52,740 nucleotides of DNA from Chara braunii (GCA_003427395.1 BFEA01000249.1:1916789-1969528), one strand, 5' to 3'; positions 22,425 through 33,962 are shown, counted from the stretch's first letter. Program-made: numbers and translations. Notes: generated by a model from the letters alone, not told the origin.

Positions 22425-22476
22425 CACCCTAACCCTAACCTAAGTGGTTAGGGCTGACCACTTAGGGTTAGGGGGT
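22425..22476. repeat. telomere-like inverted repeat in the B leader
   Basis: 'ccctaaccctaacctaagtgg' faces 'ccacttagggttaggg' across a short spacer. The equivalent stretch in B2 (37516-37560) has the same arrangement. The motif is that of TTAGGG/TTTAGGG telomere repeats, but it is only two to three units long. Confidence 0.75.
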
Positions 22477-23750
22477 TGGTCTGAAGTGGGAAGTGGGGCG
22501 GCATGGGTTAGGGAAGCTGCCCCCAACTGGCTAGGTCATGTTGGGTCGACACTGAACCTGACCAGGTTGGTTGAGAGTGAGCTTGTGGTGGTGAGACACA
22601 TCAAGAGGACTTCATGCGACAAGTTGAGAGAGGCAACAGTGAGAGGCACTCGCACCTGGAATCTGACCTAAGGGAGACACTTACTGACTTAAGCGCCTCC
22701 TTGAAGTAGGCAATCTTGAGGGAGGTAGCCATTCTGCATCTACGGACTGCAAGTTGCTACTTTGTTCTTCAGCGTCGGCGGGGCATCCGGCATTGCATTT
22801 TGGTGTTGGAGTCAGGCCTGCCTACATGATAGGACACTAGTGTAGAGGTAGCGAATAGAGTTAGGAGGACCATATGAAGAAGGGGGGTGAGTTATACTTC
22901 ATCTTAGAGTCCGGGCCACTCAAGTAAGTGTTGTGCACCTAAGGGTTGCACATGTGTGTGTGCATAATATTGTTTGTGTTGTTGGGGTACTTTTGGATCT
23001 CTTTCCCACTCCGGTGAAGTCTTGGTTGTGTGCATTGGTGTGCAAACTGCTTACTAACCTGATGGATGTAGAGATAAAGTATCTTGCTTGGAATGCCATA
23101 TCTTTCTACAGTGCTTTTTTCTAAATTTTGAATGAATGTAGTCTGTAGGTTCTCTCTTGGAGTTGAAATTATTTTTTCAGTATGGTAGAGGCAGAAAGTA
23201 GGACCTTGTGGTACTCTTCTTGCTCGGGACTTGGTCGCGACTGACGTGGGACCCATAGGGACTCTGTGGGACCAGCCCCAAATGATAAGGGCCCCTTGGA
23301 CTCAAATCGGTTGACGCAGTGTTGCTCTCTTTTCTGTCTGGAACTCGTTGCTCTTCTTTTCTATTAGAGCACTCGCTGCTGAGGGGATCTCGACTGAGAT
23401 GTTTTTGCGGACTGATGACGCACAATCTGATGGTTGACCTGCCCCTTATACACCACTCAATTCTCCATTGCTACATGTTGTGACTTGTAGTCTAATTTGT
23501 TGTACTTTGACGGTGCCGATCGGATTAGGCTCGAGGGGATCTCGTACTTGGTCTGACCAGACTAAAACGCGGAGTCAAACCTCTTTTTTCTGAATTATGA
23601 TCAATTATCTTTATTTTTTATTTATTGGTTGCTCTCTAATATTTTGCCGCTCCGGCTAGGAGTTCTACCTTCTCTTCTATGCTTTCAGGTTGTTTATTTT
23701 TACTGAAGTCCATTTTATGCCCATAGCGACGCGCGGGCAAGAGAGAAGAG
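22477..23750 (+). other. B1 leader, non-coding
   Basis: Collinear with B2 37560-38790: 'ataggacactagtgtagagg' at 22830 and 37900, 'gccactcaagtaagtgttgtgc' types at 22915 and 37980, and 'ctccggctaggagttctacct' at 23651 and 38698. No supported frame. Confidence 0.68.
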
Positions 23751-23757
23751 AGAGAGA

Positions 23758-25085
23758 GGCTATGGCAACAAAAGGATCTAGCCAAGCTTTCTGATATTTT
23801 AAAAGCTCGTTTGGATGCAGCGGATGAAGAAGTTGAACCGTTGTACCAGGCCCTCTACCAGAAGGAAATGGCCAAGGAGGAAAAATAGGAAGAGGCCAAG
23901 CGAATAACGGTCCCTGAAGATATTGAGACAATTTTTAAAACAGTCTCAACCATGCCTAATGCAGATATTAAGAAAGATCTGGTCAAGTATGTATGTGCGC
24001 TCGTAGATTACTATTTGCTCGGTGAGCTCCCGAGTTTAAAGTCCCAACTACTCGTTGATCAGATGCGTGCTCAGATGACAGATATGGCCAAGGAGCATCG
24101 TGATCAGATACAACAAATGACAATCATGCATCATGCCCAAATCTCAAGCTCTCTTCCCCGACCTCTTGCTGCAAAAAGTTCTACCTTTGCACCTCTCCAT
24201 CCTTCTCCTCCTCCTTATTCTTCTTTGGTGGTTAATCAGTCAGGACTTGCAACAAGTGCAAATTCCTCTACAACTACAAGCGTCAATGCAGAAAATTATG
24301 CAACTACCACAACCCTGAGTTCGGATCGAGCCATGGTTGGTCCCAGCTATAGCAATCCATAGATGGACAGAAAGGCGGTGATGATACCGTCCAGATATGA
24401 TAGCAAGGATGATGTAGAGTCCTGGATCAGCTCCATGAGAGCCAACTTTGAGGTACAGGGCACTCAAAGAGTGAACTTGTCCTTGATTCCAGGAACGTCG
24501 AGGCTATCATACGGGGCTTCTTAGCAGTCCAAGCTATGAAAGTTGGGTATCCCAAGATCGAACTAACGGAGTGGCTTAAAGTCACGCCGACTGCCACTCT
24601 CGAAAATATACTAATAGCGCAATATAAAGACCTAGATGTTGCAGCTAGAGTAAGGATACAACTCGACGAACTTAAGCGCAGCAAGTGGAAGAGCACCATG
24701 TGCAAATTGCAGTTGCATGTCAGCAAACTCTTTGCGACGCCATGATTCGAGTTGACCACGCAATCGTGTTTGGATGTTGTTAAAGGTACGGTTTCCACAC
24801 ATTTAACCAATCGCCTAGGCAGAGATTTCTTTGGTTACATTGATTGGTTTTCCTTGATGAAGGATGTAGTCAGTCTCGAGGCAGGAGACCTCCTTACCAC
24901 AGCAGCAACAAAAAAACCTTTGTTCGCGGACAGTTTCGTGGCAACAACCATCTTGTTGCGCTTGACTTGTTGGAGGTGGAAGGGGAGGCCGGAGCAGATG
25001 ATCCCACTCTTGGCGACGACCAAGAACAGGACGTTGATACATCCTACTGTTGCACCCAAGAATCCAAGATTACTAACGAAGATGA
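23758..25085 (+). pseudogene. B1 gag
   Basis: The frame opening 'KDLAKLSDILKARLDAADEEVEPLYQALYQKE' runs through a stop near 23888 into 'EDIETIFKTVSTMPNADIKKDLVKYVCALVDYYLLGELPSLKSQLL', then a Ser/Pro/Thr-rich linker ending at a stop at 24361. Beyond that, 'RYDSKDDVESWISSMRANFE' (24397-24455) is the start of a capsid-like domain, then frames are lost. 24752-25085 is short and broken. It sits between leader and zinc knuckle as expected for gag. Confidence 0.68.
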
Positions 25086-25086
25086 A

Positions 25087-25925
25087 AAATTTGGTGCCTT
25101 CAAATGGACTGCCCATACTAAGGGAAACCAAAACCCGAGTTTCGTAAGGAACTTCGTCGCACTCCCTAAGGGAGCCAAAATCCCAGCCAATCCGGAGGAT
25201 TGAAGTAGTAAACCTTGGGTGGACCTCCAAATCCCTGAGACTGGATGGAAGGTTAGGATAAAGAAAGAAGGTTGCCTACATTGCCAAAAAACAAATCATA
25301 AGGTCCAAGGATGCTTTAGTGCGAGGCATAGGCCTCTGTAAGCCCTACTCGGCCCCTATTTGCAACTGGACTGCCCATACTAAGGGAAACCAAAACCGGA
25401 ATTCAGTAAAGAACTTCGTCGCACTCCCTAAGGGAGCCAGAATCCCAGCCAATCCGGAGGATTGAAGTAGCAAACCTTGGGTGGACCTCCGAATCACTGA
25501 GGCTGAATGGAAGGTTAGGATAAAGAAAGGAGGTTGCCTACATTGCCAAAAACAAATCATAAGGTCCAAGGATGCTTCAATGCGAGGCATAGGCCTCGGT
25601 AAGCCCTACTGGGCCCCTATTTGCAACAGGTCGGCCGCCCTAAAATTTGGTGCCTTCAAATGGACTGCCCATACAAAGGGAAACCAAAACCGGAATTCAG
25701 TAAGGAACTTCGTCGCATTTCCTAAGGGAGCCAAAATCCCAGCCAATCCGGAGGATTGAAGTAGTAAACCTTGGGTGGACCTCCGGATCACTGAGGATGA
25801 ATGGAAGGTTAGGATAAAGAAAGGAGGTTGCCTACATTGCCAGAAAACAAATCATAAGGTCCAAGGATGCTTTAGTGCGAGGCATACCCCTCGGTAAGCC
25901 CTATTGGGGCCCTATTTGCAACAGG
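25087..25925 (+). repeat. triplicated zinc-knuckle segment of B1 gag
   Basis: Three tandem copies start at about 25087, 25367 and 25641 (spacing 262 and 294 bases from the shared 'tggactgcccatac'). Each spans 'KFGAFKWTAHTKGNQN' to a zinc knuckle and the first bases of a C-like LTR. Copies 1 and 3 encode CLHCQKTNHKVQGC, a complete CX2CX4HX4C motif. Copy 2 has lost one A and is out of frame after the second Cys. Stops (tga after 'PANPED') interrupt each copy. Confidence 0.85.
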
Positions 25926-26935
25926 TCGGCCGCCCTAAGTGAAGGTAGGTCCGACAGACAACAAGAGGCCTATTTTTGACTACTTCGCAATTGGGGAAAA
26001 TTCAGGCAGTTGCGCAACGCCAGTTGGTTGAAGGCGCCCAGGCCCTGACCTCCTTTATCGACTGTATCTAAGTTAGGCCCTGGGCGACATACGCAGCATA
26101 GGCCCAACTCAGACAGCGGGCAGTTGGGCATGGGTAACTGTCGATGGCCCTGGGTCTGATTCGTTTGGTCTGAGGCTCAACCTCCCTGGGACTACCGGAA
26201 GCTTCTGGGCAGGGACCCAGCGCAGCCAAGCTGCACGCAAGCAGGCTGGCCACTTCATTTAGGAAAGGGCCAACCTACACATTGGACATTCGGGCACTGG
26301 CTGCTTTGTGCGCAAGCGCTGTTGCGCTATCGCCTGCCAGGCTCACGCGCTCACGGGCGAGCTGGAAGGAGCAGACAGCCATAGCCGAGTTGCGCTGCTG
26401 TATGTTGGATGGGGCGCATGGTGGTCCTTGGGTGCAAGTGGCATCTATGAGTTGGGGAACGAGGTTGTGAGTGATACGAGAGACANNNNNNNNNNNNNNN
26501 NNNNNNNNNNNNNNNNNNNNNNNNNNNNNNNNNNNNNNNNNNNNNNNNNNNNNNNNNNNNNNNNNNNNNNNNNNNNNNNNNNNNNNNNNNNNNNNNNNNN
26601 NNNNNNNNNNNNNNNNNNNNNNNNNNNNNNNNNNNNNNNNNNNNNNNNNNNNNNNNNNNNNNNNNNNNNNNNNNNNNNNNNNNNNNNNNNNNNNNNNNNN
26701 NNNNNNNNNNNNNNNNNNNNNNNNNNNNNNNNNNNNNNNNNNNNNNNNNNNNNNNNNNNNNNNNNNNNNNNNNNNNNNNNNNNNNNNNNNNNNNNNNNNN
26801 NNNNNNNNNNNNNNNNNNNNNNNNNNNNNNNNNNNNNNNNNNNNNNNNNNNNNNNNNNNNNNNNNNNNNNNNNNNNNNNNNNNNNNNNNNNNNNNNNNNN
26901 NNNNNNNNNNNNNNNNNNNNNNNNNNNNNNCTGCC
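25876..26935 (+). repeat. C-family solo LTR inside B1 gag (partly in gap)
   Basis: From TGCGAGGCAT onward the order 'taagcccta', 'ggccctat', 'ccgccctaagtgaagg', 'acgccagttggttg' follows the C1 LTR read on the minus strand. The right part is lost in the gap at 26486-26930. If the gap is sized correctly the total is about 1.05 kb, the length of a C LTR. No C internal sequence is visible, so a solo LTR is likely. Confidence 0.55.
26486..26930. other. assembly gap
   Basis: 445 n. True length and content unknown. Confidence 0.99.
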
Positions 26936-27149
26936 ATTCGTAGTCGCGCCGAGTGCCAGATAGGATATCAACATTGGTTCTTCGATTGATGATGATGAGA
27001 CTATTCCAGCATTGTCAATTATGAGTTATTGGTGTGCTCTTATTTGGTGAAACTCGTAATGCAATTCTGCTTTTGGTTCGAGGTCACGACTATCTGGTCT
27101 CATGTGCATGATGTTGTTTGATTGTTGAAGTTCGCTATTGCTCATCTTC

Positions 27150-27560
27150 CTTGCATTAGATTGCAGAGAAACCTGAATCGGGTGTAGAGGGTTCATCAAC
27201 ACACTCTACAGCAAGGGAGTTTGAACCGGTCAATGATAGTTCTACAAAGGAACATGTCACAGAGCAGCAGTCCTCCCTTGAAGCCCCATCTTCTGCTGAT
27301 TCCAAGGCCAATGAATGTCATGTTTTGTATGTTGAGCCTTGGGAGGAGTCAGAGAAGGTCGACTTTCACAATCACCTAGAGCATTGGGTTGAGATAAAAC
27401 AAAAAGGTGCTCAAGGGACAACGAAGTTAATCTTCTTCAAAATTTCCATTAACCACCGCTATCTCCATGTCTTAATTGATTGAGGTGCCACGACTAATTT
27501 CATGTCACCGCACGGGATACGCTAAGTGGGTTTGGGGATGAAGCAAGTGGCTTTGCAGAG
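27150..27560 (+). pseudogene. B1 protease with stop at the active site
   Basis: An acidic Ser/Thr-rich linker ('IAEKPESGVEGSSTHST') leads to 'KISINHRYLHVLID', then a TGA stop, then 'GATTNFMSP'. In retropepsins this is LID-Ser-GAT, so the Ser (or Thr) of the Asp-Ser-Gly motif has become a stop. Frames shift again after 27540. The copy cannot make an active protease. Confidence 0.78.
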
Positions 27561-28259
27561 CTCTTGCTGGACTCAAGTACGTATGCAGTCAGAGGTGCGC
27601 ACACTACCTTTGATAAAGAAAAGACTATCACACACGCATTGAACTTTTATGTCATTGACAAGTGTCCCTTTGACGCAGTCCTTGGGTTGGGCTGATTGCA
27701 GTCCCAATGTGAATGGACCAAGTGGAAGGAACCGCTTTTCATGGTAAAAGATGCACAAGGGAACGAGTTTCCTGTCCTCTTGGATGAGAGGCTCGACTCC
27801 CCGGTAACCTTTTTTAATGCCATGCCGTTCTGCAAGAAGTAGCGCAGACATAAGAGGGATGAAAAATTGTATGTTGCCTTTGTTCGTCCTACTCATGTAT
27901 CTTCTACATTTGCGGTTGGTAATAATTCTACTTTGCATGATAAATCTACTTCTATCCATACACCTACGTCTACTCCAAATGATTTTGTTGCCTTCACTAA
28001 GAACTTGCGACCTGATCTATGTGATCCTTTTTCTGACCCCCCACCCACGCCGATCTCAACAAGCATCCAAAGCCTACTCGACCGATTTTTGGAAGTTCTC
28101 GTCGAACCCCGTGGAGAACCCACGTGATCGGTCTGACACACGATTGAGTTGTTCGTCGAAGGTGGTGTTCCTCTAAAGGGTTGTGTATGCCGTATGGGAT
28201 CCGGTGAGTTAGAGGAACTGTGGAAACAGATTGATGAGATAGTCGACAAGGGATGAATT
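27561..28259 (+). pseudogene. B1 linker between protease and RT
   Basis: 27750-27960 ('FPVLLDERLDSPV', then 'LYVAFVRPTHVSSTFAVGNNSTLHDKST' in shifted frames) matches the minus-strand fragment in B2 at 39576-39815. 28060-28110 ('SLLDRFLEVLVEPRGEPT') matches B2 at about 40270. It is a conserved spacer with no known enzyme activity. Confidence 0.65.
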
Positions 28260-28990
28260 AAGCTTAGCGAATCTGAATTTGGTGCACCCGTTTTGTTTGT
28301 CCCAAAGAAAGGAGGGAAACTCTGTATGTGTATTGATTATCGTGACCTAAACCACATCACAAGGAAAAATGCACACCCATTGCCACACATAGATGATTTG
28401 CTTGATGTTACACGTGGGTGCAAGTTCTTCTCCAAGATCGATCTCAACTCAGGATACCACCAGATTGAAGTCGATCATGTGGACCATCACAAGATTGCGT
28501 TCAAGACACGCAACGTGCTTTACGAATTTACCGCAATGCCCTTTAGTCTCATGAACGCACCAACCACATTTCAAAGCCTTATGGACAAGGTCCTCTACGA
28601 ACAGATTGGTCAGTTTGTGGTTGTGTATCTCGATGATATTATGATTTTCAGCAAATCAATCGAGGAACATGTGAAGCACCTTGAGGAAGTGTTCACCATC
28701 CTCAAGAAAACGAAACTCCATCTCAACTTAGAGAAATACAAGTTTGGGAGGGACAGCGTCATCTATGTTGGGCACCGGTTGTCTGTTGCAGGCCTCGAGC
28801 CTAAGGCAACCAAGGTTGAGGTCATACGCGACTGACCTCAACCCGCGAACATCTGTGAATTGCGTTCTTTCCTTGGTCTTGCATCATACTATCGGAAGTT
28901 CGTGCGCCAATTTTCTATTGTTGCTCGCCTGTTGCCCAAACTAACAAGCAAGAATGTATCTTACACATAAGGTGCCACATGCGATATCGC
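28260..28990 (+). pseudogene. B1 reverse transcriptase
   Basis: The open frame 28293-28835 holds 'FVPKKGGKLCMCIDYRDLN', 'FSKIDLNSGYHQIEV' (first Asp), 'TAMPFSLMNAPTTFQ', 'VVVYLDDIMIFSKS' (intact YxDD) and 'VGHRLSVAGLEP'. A stop at 28834 interrupts 'EVIRDxPQP', after which 'ELRSFLGLASYYRKFV' is readable at 28858-28900. A further stop and an altered Trp region follow near 28970. Confidence 0.88.
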
Positions 28991-29420
28991 TTTTCAAGCC
29001 TTGAATGAGGCCTTGGCAAGTTACTCTGTACTCCGCATTGCAGATTCCGAACTCACATTCGTGGTCACGACGGATGCGAGCCATTATGGGATTTATGTAG
29101 TGCTGCAACAAGATGCGGGAGATGGTTTGTGGCCGCTCGAGTACTACAACAAATGCATGCCCAGCGAAAAGGTAGGTACTTTCACCTACATGCGCGAGCC
29201 CTATGCTTTGTGCATGGCTTTGGACCATTGAAAGCACCATCTTTTGGAACGCCACTTGAAAGTTTTCTCAAATCATGAGACTTTGAATGGATAAAGGGCC
29301 AAACCACCTTGTTCCCTGCGTTCACTCTGGTTCCATGAGATTGACATTCTTGATTTTAAACTAAACCACAAAAAGGGTTGTTATAATTGAGTTGTTTATG
29401 CATTGTCTCGCCACCCTAAG
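28991..29420 (+). pseudogene. B1 RNase H
   Basis: 'ALNEALASYSVLRIADSELTFVVTTDASHYGIYVVLQQDAG' (catalytic Asp in TDAS) and 'YMREPYALCMALDH' are present. After a stop at 29229, 'HHLLERHLKVFSNHETL' and 'AYALSRHPKYMT' types continue to 29420 with more stops. Confidence 0.82.
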
Positions 29421-30180
29421 TATATGACTTGCCTTGTGAACTCCTACGACCTCCGGAAGAAACTGAAGGAGGAGCTCGTGGAGCAAACTGTCAAGGAATC
29501 GAACCTAAGACTGATTCTTGAGCATCTACATACCGACCCCAACAGTCAGTCTGATTTTCACGAATGTGAAGGACAGGTTTGTCGATGCTATGGAAAGAAT
29601 CACCGTTTGTATGTACCCAACCATGAGCCCCTTCGCACACACTTCTTGGACTTGGCTCACAATCGGAGTGGACACTTCGGCATGGCAAAGACTTACAGAA
29701 ACCTATTACGACAGTTTGATTGGTCTGGTATGAAAGGATCTACTTAAAAGTTTGTGGCTCAGTGTCAAGAATGTTGATGAATCAAACCATCAAGACAAAA
29801 GTCCATGGGGCTGCTTAAACCCCTTCCCATTCCGGACGGTCTCGGAGAATCTGTCTCTATCGACTTCACGGACATGGAAAAGATAAGTAAGAATGGTTAT
29901 TCGCAAGTGATGGTGATTATTAATCATTTCTCCAAATTTCATAAATCTGATTCCATTGCGACTTCATGCCCTAACTGAAGTTGTGATCCGTGAGTTCCAC
30001 CAGAAGTACACTCTGCAGTTTCAAACCCTGAAACCCCTTGTGAGTGATTGGGACCCGCGCTTCATAAGTACTAAATGGAAGGACTTCACGTCCCAACTCC
30101 CCGACCTCAAACAGAGCATGACATTTGGCCGACATCCCGAAGCCAATGGTCTGGCTGAGGAGATCAACTAGACCGTGCTC
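29421..30180 (+). pseudogene. B1 integrase: zinc-binding domain and core
   Basis: 'HFLDLAHNRSGHFGMAKTYRNLLRQFDW' gives the His pair. The Cys pair ('CQECx') is at 29763-29775 after a stop, with one Cys codon damaged. 'SIDFTDMEKIS' holds the first Asp. The second motif reads 'VSDWDPRF' in place of 'VSDRDPRF'. 'GRHPEANGLAEEIN' holds the Glu, followed by a stop at 30169. Frames change near 29950. Confidence 0.82.
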
Positions 30181-30990
30181 CAACTTATCCGTGCTTTAAT
30201 CATTTCGGATAAGGAAACGTGGGATGAAGGGCTGTATTCAGTCAAGCGGTTGTACAACAACTCCATTCATTCTTCCACCGGCATGACGCCAAACAGGTTG
30301 CATTACGGTTGGCAGATTCGTAATCCACTCTCCTGTTTATTCCCTGAACAGAGTCGGCTGGTTTAACACCCAGCAGACTCAAAGTTGTCATTGCATCGAT
30401 AACCAAGCGACAACACTCCATGATCCATCATGCAAATAGGAAATGCCAACCTTCGGATATTGAAGTAGGAAGTTATATCTGAGTCAAAATGCCAGAATTT
30501 TCAAAAGAAGAGGGAGTGTCATGCAAAACTTCTCCCTCTCTATTATGGTTTGTGGGAAGTTCTAGACGTGATTAGCAAGGATAAATTTGTCTCTTCAAAT
30601 ACAATTCTCGTGCCTCCTCATTTGCGCACATACCCATTCTTTCATGCATCAAAGTTGTATATACATCGTGATGTTGAGTCCTACTATCGTGAAAACATGA
30701 TTCCTTGTGCAATCAATGGCTGTCACGAGATCGGTAGAATCAAACAACACGTAGGGAAGGGACGTAATAGACAGTATCAGATTCATTTCATGTATCATCC
30801 GTTGGACGATCACTATTGGATCTCAAAGAAGGAACTGCTGCGCAACGCACCTCGCGTCGTTAAAACCAACGAACTACAAATAGCCTCTAATGTTGGACTA
30901 AAAATCTCCGTAAAACTCACTGCTGCTGAGTACTCACGAAATCTCTTTGTTATGTTTGCTTACGATGCATTTGTCGGGGACTCGGAATGA
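30181..30990 (+). pseudogene. B1 integrase C-terminal part and chromodomain-like tail
   Basis: 'LYNNSIHSSTGMTPNRLHYGWQIRNPLS' completes the core. 30550-30990 is an open frame of 146 residues with 'LWEVLDVISKD', 'HLRTYPFFHASKLYIHRD' and a tail 'RQYQIHFMYHPLDDHYWISKKELL' that resembles a chromodomain. It ends at 30990, before the purine tract 'aagaggggggtaa' and the LTR at 31032. Confidence 0.82.
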
Positions 30991-31031
30991 GTTACTCGCT
31001 CGAAGCGACCTTGCTTTTAAGAGGGGGGTAA

Positions 31032-31263
31032 TGTAATGACTTGCCAAACACGGACTGAGACACACAACTGATTTATGAGTTTTGCTCATGGAATAAATGC
31101 CTTGCTGAGCTTCCCGTTTGTGTGTGCATGCTTGCTGGTCTGCATGCCTGTCTGAGTGTTTGTCGGCCTAAGTGTGTGTGTGACCCTTAAGGGCACTTGT
31201 TCGTTCAAAGGGCCCGAAGGGCTGGTATTTGTCTGTGGTCGTGACATTGAGGGTTGTAGCGGG
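31032..31263 (+). repeat. 3' LTR of B1, first part
   Basis: Starts TGTAATGACTTGCC like 21061 and follows it to 'gacattgagggttgtagcggg'. The rest of this LTR is found 12.7 kb away, from 43999. Confidence 0.88.
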
Positions 31264-32385
31264 TGTAATGACCCGCCATAACACAGACTGAGAACATTGC
31301 TGATTTCTGAAGTTTTGTCGATGGAATGGATGCCTTGCTGGGATTCCCACATTCTGCTGTGTTTTCTAAGTCTGTATGTGTGCGTGCCTGTCTGAGTGCT
31401 TGTCGGCATGAGTGTGTGTGTGACCAGCAAGGATACTTGCTTGTTTGGCAGGCCCGTAGGGCCAGTACTTACCTGTGGCCGTGACATTGAGGGTTGCAGC
31501 AGGGGAAAACACTCAAGTGGCGGAGCCAGAGGCCCGCGACACTTGCTAAAAAACACTCAAGTAGCAGGTATGCCGGTACCGCACCCAGTAGCAGTAGATG
31601 TGCCGGGTACTCGAGGCCGAGCAAAAGAAGACAAAGTTGGCATTTTTAGAGGCCCAGTAGCGGTAGGCTAGGTCCAGGCCGGTACCAATCCATCCAGTCT
31701 GAGTCTAGAGCCTGTACGGGCAATATCAGAGTCTGCAATGATGTTTCCCTCCGAAAGGGAGGAGGTACTGGTTGCTTGGGAGGCCGAGCGGTGTGGAAGT
31801 CACCGCCCAGGAGGCAAGCAGGCCGCTATATCAAGAGGCCGAGGCAAGAGCTCGGCCTCATTCTTCAATGTGCAAGTTTGGCGACACGCTGCTGGAGCGC
31901 TGGCTGGAGTAGCACTGGGTACTACAGCGCTGCTGGGAGGAAGAAGTCAGGAGCTTCCACCTTGGCTATGGTGGAGCTCTACCGGTAGGAGGAGGGAGAA
32001 GGGGACCAAGGTGGAGAGTGGCGAGGTACCTACCTGGCTATGGCAGACACCATCTTCATCACCTTGTTAGGCGCTGCATTTAGAAGGCCCCAGTTGGGGT
32101 AGTGCCGCATCAAGGAAGCTCGGGACAGAGTTAGGCATGGCGGTTGAGTGGGCTGCGGCATAGCTGCCTGGTGTTGACCTTGGGACAAAAGGGCAGCGAC
32201 ATAGCTGCTTTGGGTTGTCCTTTGGACAAGAGGATAGAGCCCTCATTGCTCTGCCATAGCCTCGGCCTGCATGTAGAGGAAGAGGAAGGGTGGTCATGGC
32301 TATGGTGGACCTCATGTTGTGCCTGCAGTAGAACTGGGATTCGGACATTGATTCTGGTTCATCCATTCAACATTATTATTGTTAT
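31264..32385 (+). repeat. 5' LTR of B2, first part
   Basis: Collinear with 42673-43770. It runs to 'catTattattgTTAT' at 32385, exactly where the matching 3' LTR continues 'ttcttgtttgaataag'. The continuation is at 37239. Confidence 0.9.
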
Positions 32386-32639
32386 ATATGATATGATATC
32401 TATCATATCAAAGGGCCAGGTCAGACGGGTCACACTACCGAAGCCTGTCAGCTGTATTAATTTAATTAACAAAAAACAAAACCACACATATGCCTACAAT
32501 GAATCAATTAATTCGTCATGGTAGAGAATCAAAATGACGTACGCAACGTACTCGAGCGTTAAATCAATGTCCTCAAAAGCAGGGAGTATGCCTTCGTGTT
32601 TCTACAAGAACACCAAAAAAAACCAACTAAGCAAACTAC

Positions 32640-32716
32640 ATCCTCCACAAAGAACTCAACATTGGCGCACTTAACAATTATTTGCTCTAACCACTGAGCT
32701 ACTAGAGACTTTTCTA
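32640..32716 (-). tRNA. tRNA-like 5' half (possible SINE head), degenerate
   Basis: The minus strand reads 'agtagctcagtggttagagc', a good tRNA D-arm / box A sequence, followed by 'ttgttaa', which would fit an Asn(GUU) anticodon loop. The anticodon stem does not pair and no T arm follows, so this is a relic or a tRNA-derived SINE head. Confidence 0.35.
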
Positions 32717-33099
32717 TTGTCGTATTTTTTTTATAGTTTTTTGAAAATCTATCATATTTTGTTAAAAACATCTTGTCTTTTTACTTGAGTAGTCTTATGC
32801 ATGGTAAGTACTAGGCTACTAATAAAATAAGACTTGAAACCAGAAACAAATAAAAATAAGTGGTATAAGTAGATTTCCTAAAGTTTCCAGATTCGTCCAA
32901 CTTTGTATTTTGCAAGCATAAACAGTATATTGAAATACAGTTGTACTCAATTTTGTTGGTTATATTGGAATATGATCATTATCTACAACTAAGAGACTAT
33001 CAAGGTGGACCTCTGGATGGCATCGCCTAGAAGGCGCATCCTGCCCGTCGGAACCCGCCTTACAGGCTTGTAGAACCTCTATCTCCCTTTATAACTAAC

Positions 33100-33199
33100 A
33101 ATGCATACCTGCACTTTCCTCTTTCTATGTTAATAGTCTCACGCATCTCTAGCAGCTAGTTGGCCTTTGTAAACCTCGAACCTAGCTCTCGAACTATGG
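33100..33199 (+). repeat. left copy of a ~100-bp direct repeat
   Basis: From 'aatgcatacctgc' to 'gaactatgg'. A near-identical copy lies at 37114-37215, just inside the right edge of the insertion. In this copy the nad7 fragment follows immediately, so the repeat may be the 3' end of an intron. Confidence 0.85.
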
Positions 33200-33354
33200 A
33201 ACGTGCAAAACCACATATTGGTTTACTTCATAGAGGTACGAAAAAATTAATTGAATATAAAACCTATCTACAAGCTTTGCCTTATTTTGATCGATTAGAT
33301 TATGTTTCTATGATGGTACAAAAACATGCTTATTATTTAGCTGTAGAAAAAATT
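33196..33354 (+). pseudogene. nad7: nad7 fragment (mitochondrial NADH dehydrogenase subunit 7)
   Basis: '[16 protein letters not shown]' followed by '[19 protein letters not shown]' and '[16 protein letters not shown]' is a highly conserved part of the 49-kDa subunit of complex I, encoded by nad7 in plant and charophyte mitochondria. Only about 53 residues are present, then a stop. Usual residues altered here include Glu to Lys in 'RGTEK' and 'AQEHAY'. Upstream is the 100-bp repeat and downstream unrelated DNA, so this is one exon or exon part cut out of context. Confidence 0.85.
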
Positions 33355-33364
33355 TGAGTTAAAT

Positions 33365-33530
33365 TCCTTTAAATTAGTAGTTAATGTATTATTTTTACCC
33401 ATGAGAGTCGTCAGTATCAGTTCAAAAGTTGATTTACCTGTTCTCCCTGGTCCCACTAATTCTAAGAACTTTTGAACATGCGTCACACGCTTAATACAAC
33501 ACCTCATATAAGCTTTCAACAATGAGTATA
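33365..33530 (-). pseudogene. primase-helicase fragment: Walker A region (D5 / P4-type)
   Basis: The frame reads 'RCCIKRVTHVQKFLELVGPGRTGKSTF' and then 'LTTLMGKNNTLTTNLKEF'. GPGRTGKST is a Walker A loop in the form typical of superfamily 3 helicases fused to phage/plasmid (P4-type) or NCLDV D5-type primases. Such proteins open and prime DNA for replication of plasmids, phages and large DNA viruses. It lies opposite in strand to the fragment at 35314, which fits the part just N-terminal to it. No Walker B or C motif follows; the frame ends at 33337. Confidence 0.72.
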
Positions 33531-33960
33531 CGTACGATAGATACCTTTGTTTGTATGTAGTGTCGTATTATTATAGTGAACCCGGGCAAGAGCCGTGGCC
33601 TTCGGCCTACACAAAGGGGCGTATGAAACAAACTCAATTTGTAGTAGAAGATCAAGTCCGGTCTGCCTTGAAAAAGGTAGCAAGTAAAAGCAAAACCAAA
33701 TTTAGCGAATAACATGAACAAGCGTGAGAAGAGCACTGATAAAACTATCAACTGAGGAGTGACCCTGAATGGTATAGCTCCATGCACGCTAGTGGACATA
33801 GACATCAAGTCTTGCTTTCCGACCATGTTTGAACCAATTAAACTATAAGCCCATGAACTTGCTTCAGAAACAACAAAACTAACACAACGGTGGTAGCTGT
33901 AAGGCCAGGATTTCCCGACCATTTTTTACGGGTACATAATTTCATTAAAACACGAATAGA
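33491..33960 (-). other. unassigned mitochondrial-type segment
   Basis: Open and broken minus-strand frames here ('SWAYSLIGSNMVGKQDLM', 'LTATTVVLVLLFLKQVHGLIV') are hydrophobic but I cannot assign them. They follow a group II intron 3' end, so they may be an exon or intergenic mitochondrial DNA. 'gtggccttcggcctac' at 33596 resembles the GC-rich hairpin words seen again at 36310. Confidence 0.35.
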
Positions 33961-33962
33961 GT

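Noticed and set aside
22425-22476. True telomere or interstitial telomere tract
   Set aside because: Only two to three units in each direction, and the same stretch occurs in the B2 leader, so it belongs to the retrotransposon.
26275-26989. Long frames across the gap
   Set aside because: They are almost entirely n and carry no information.
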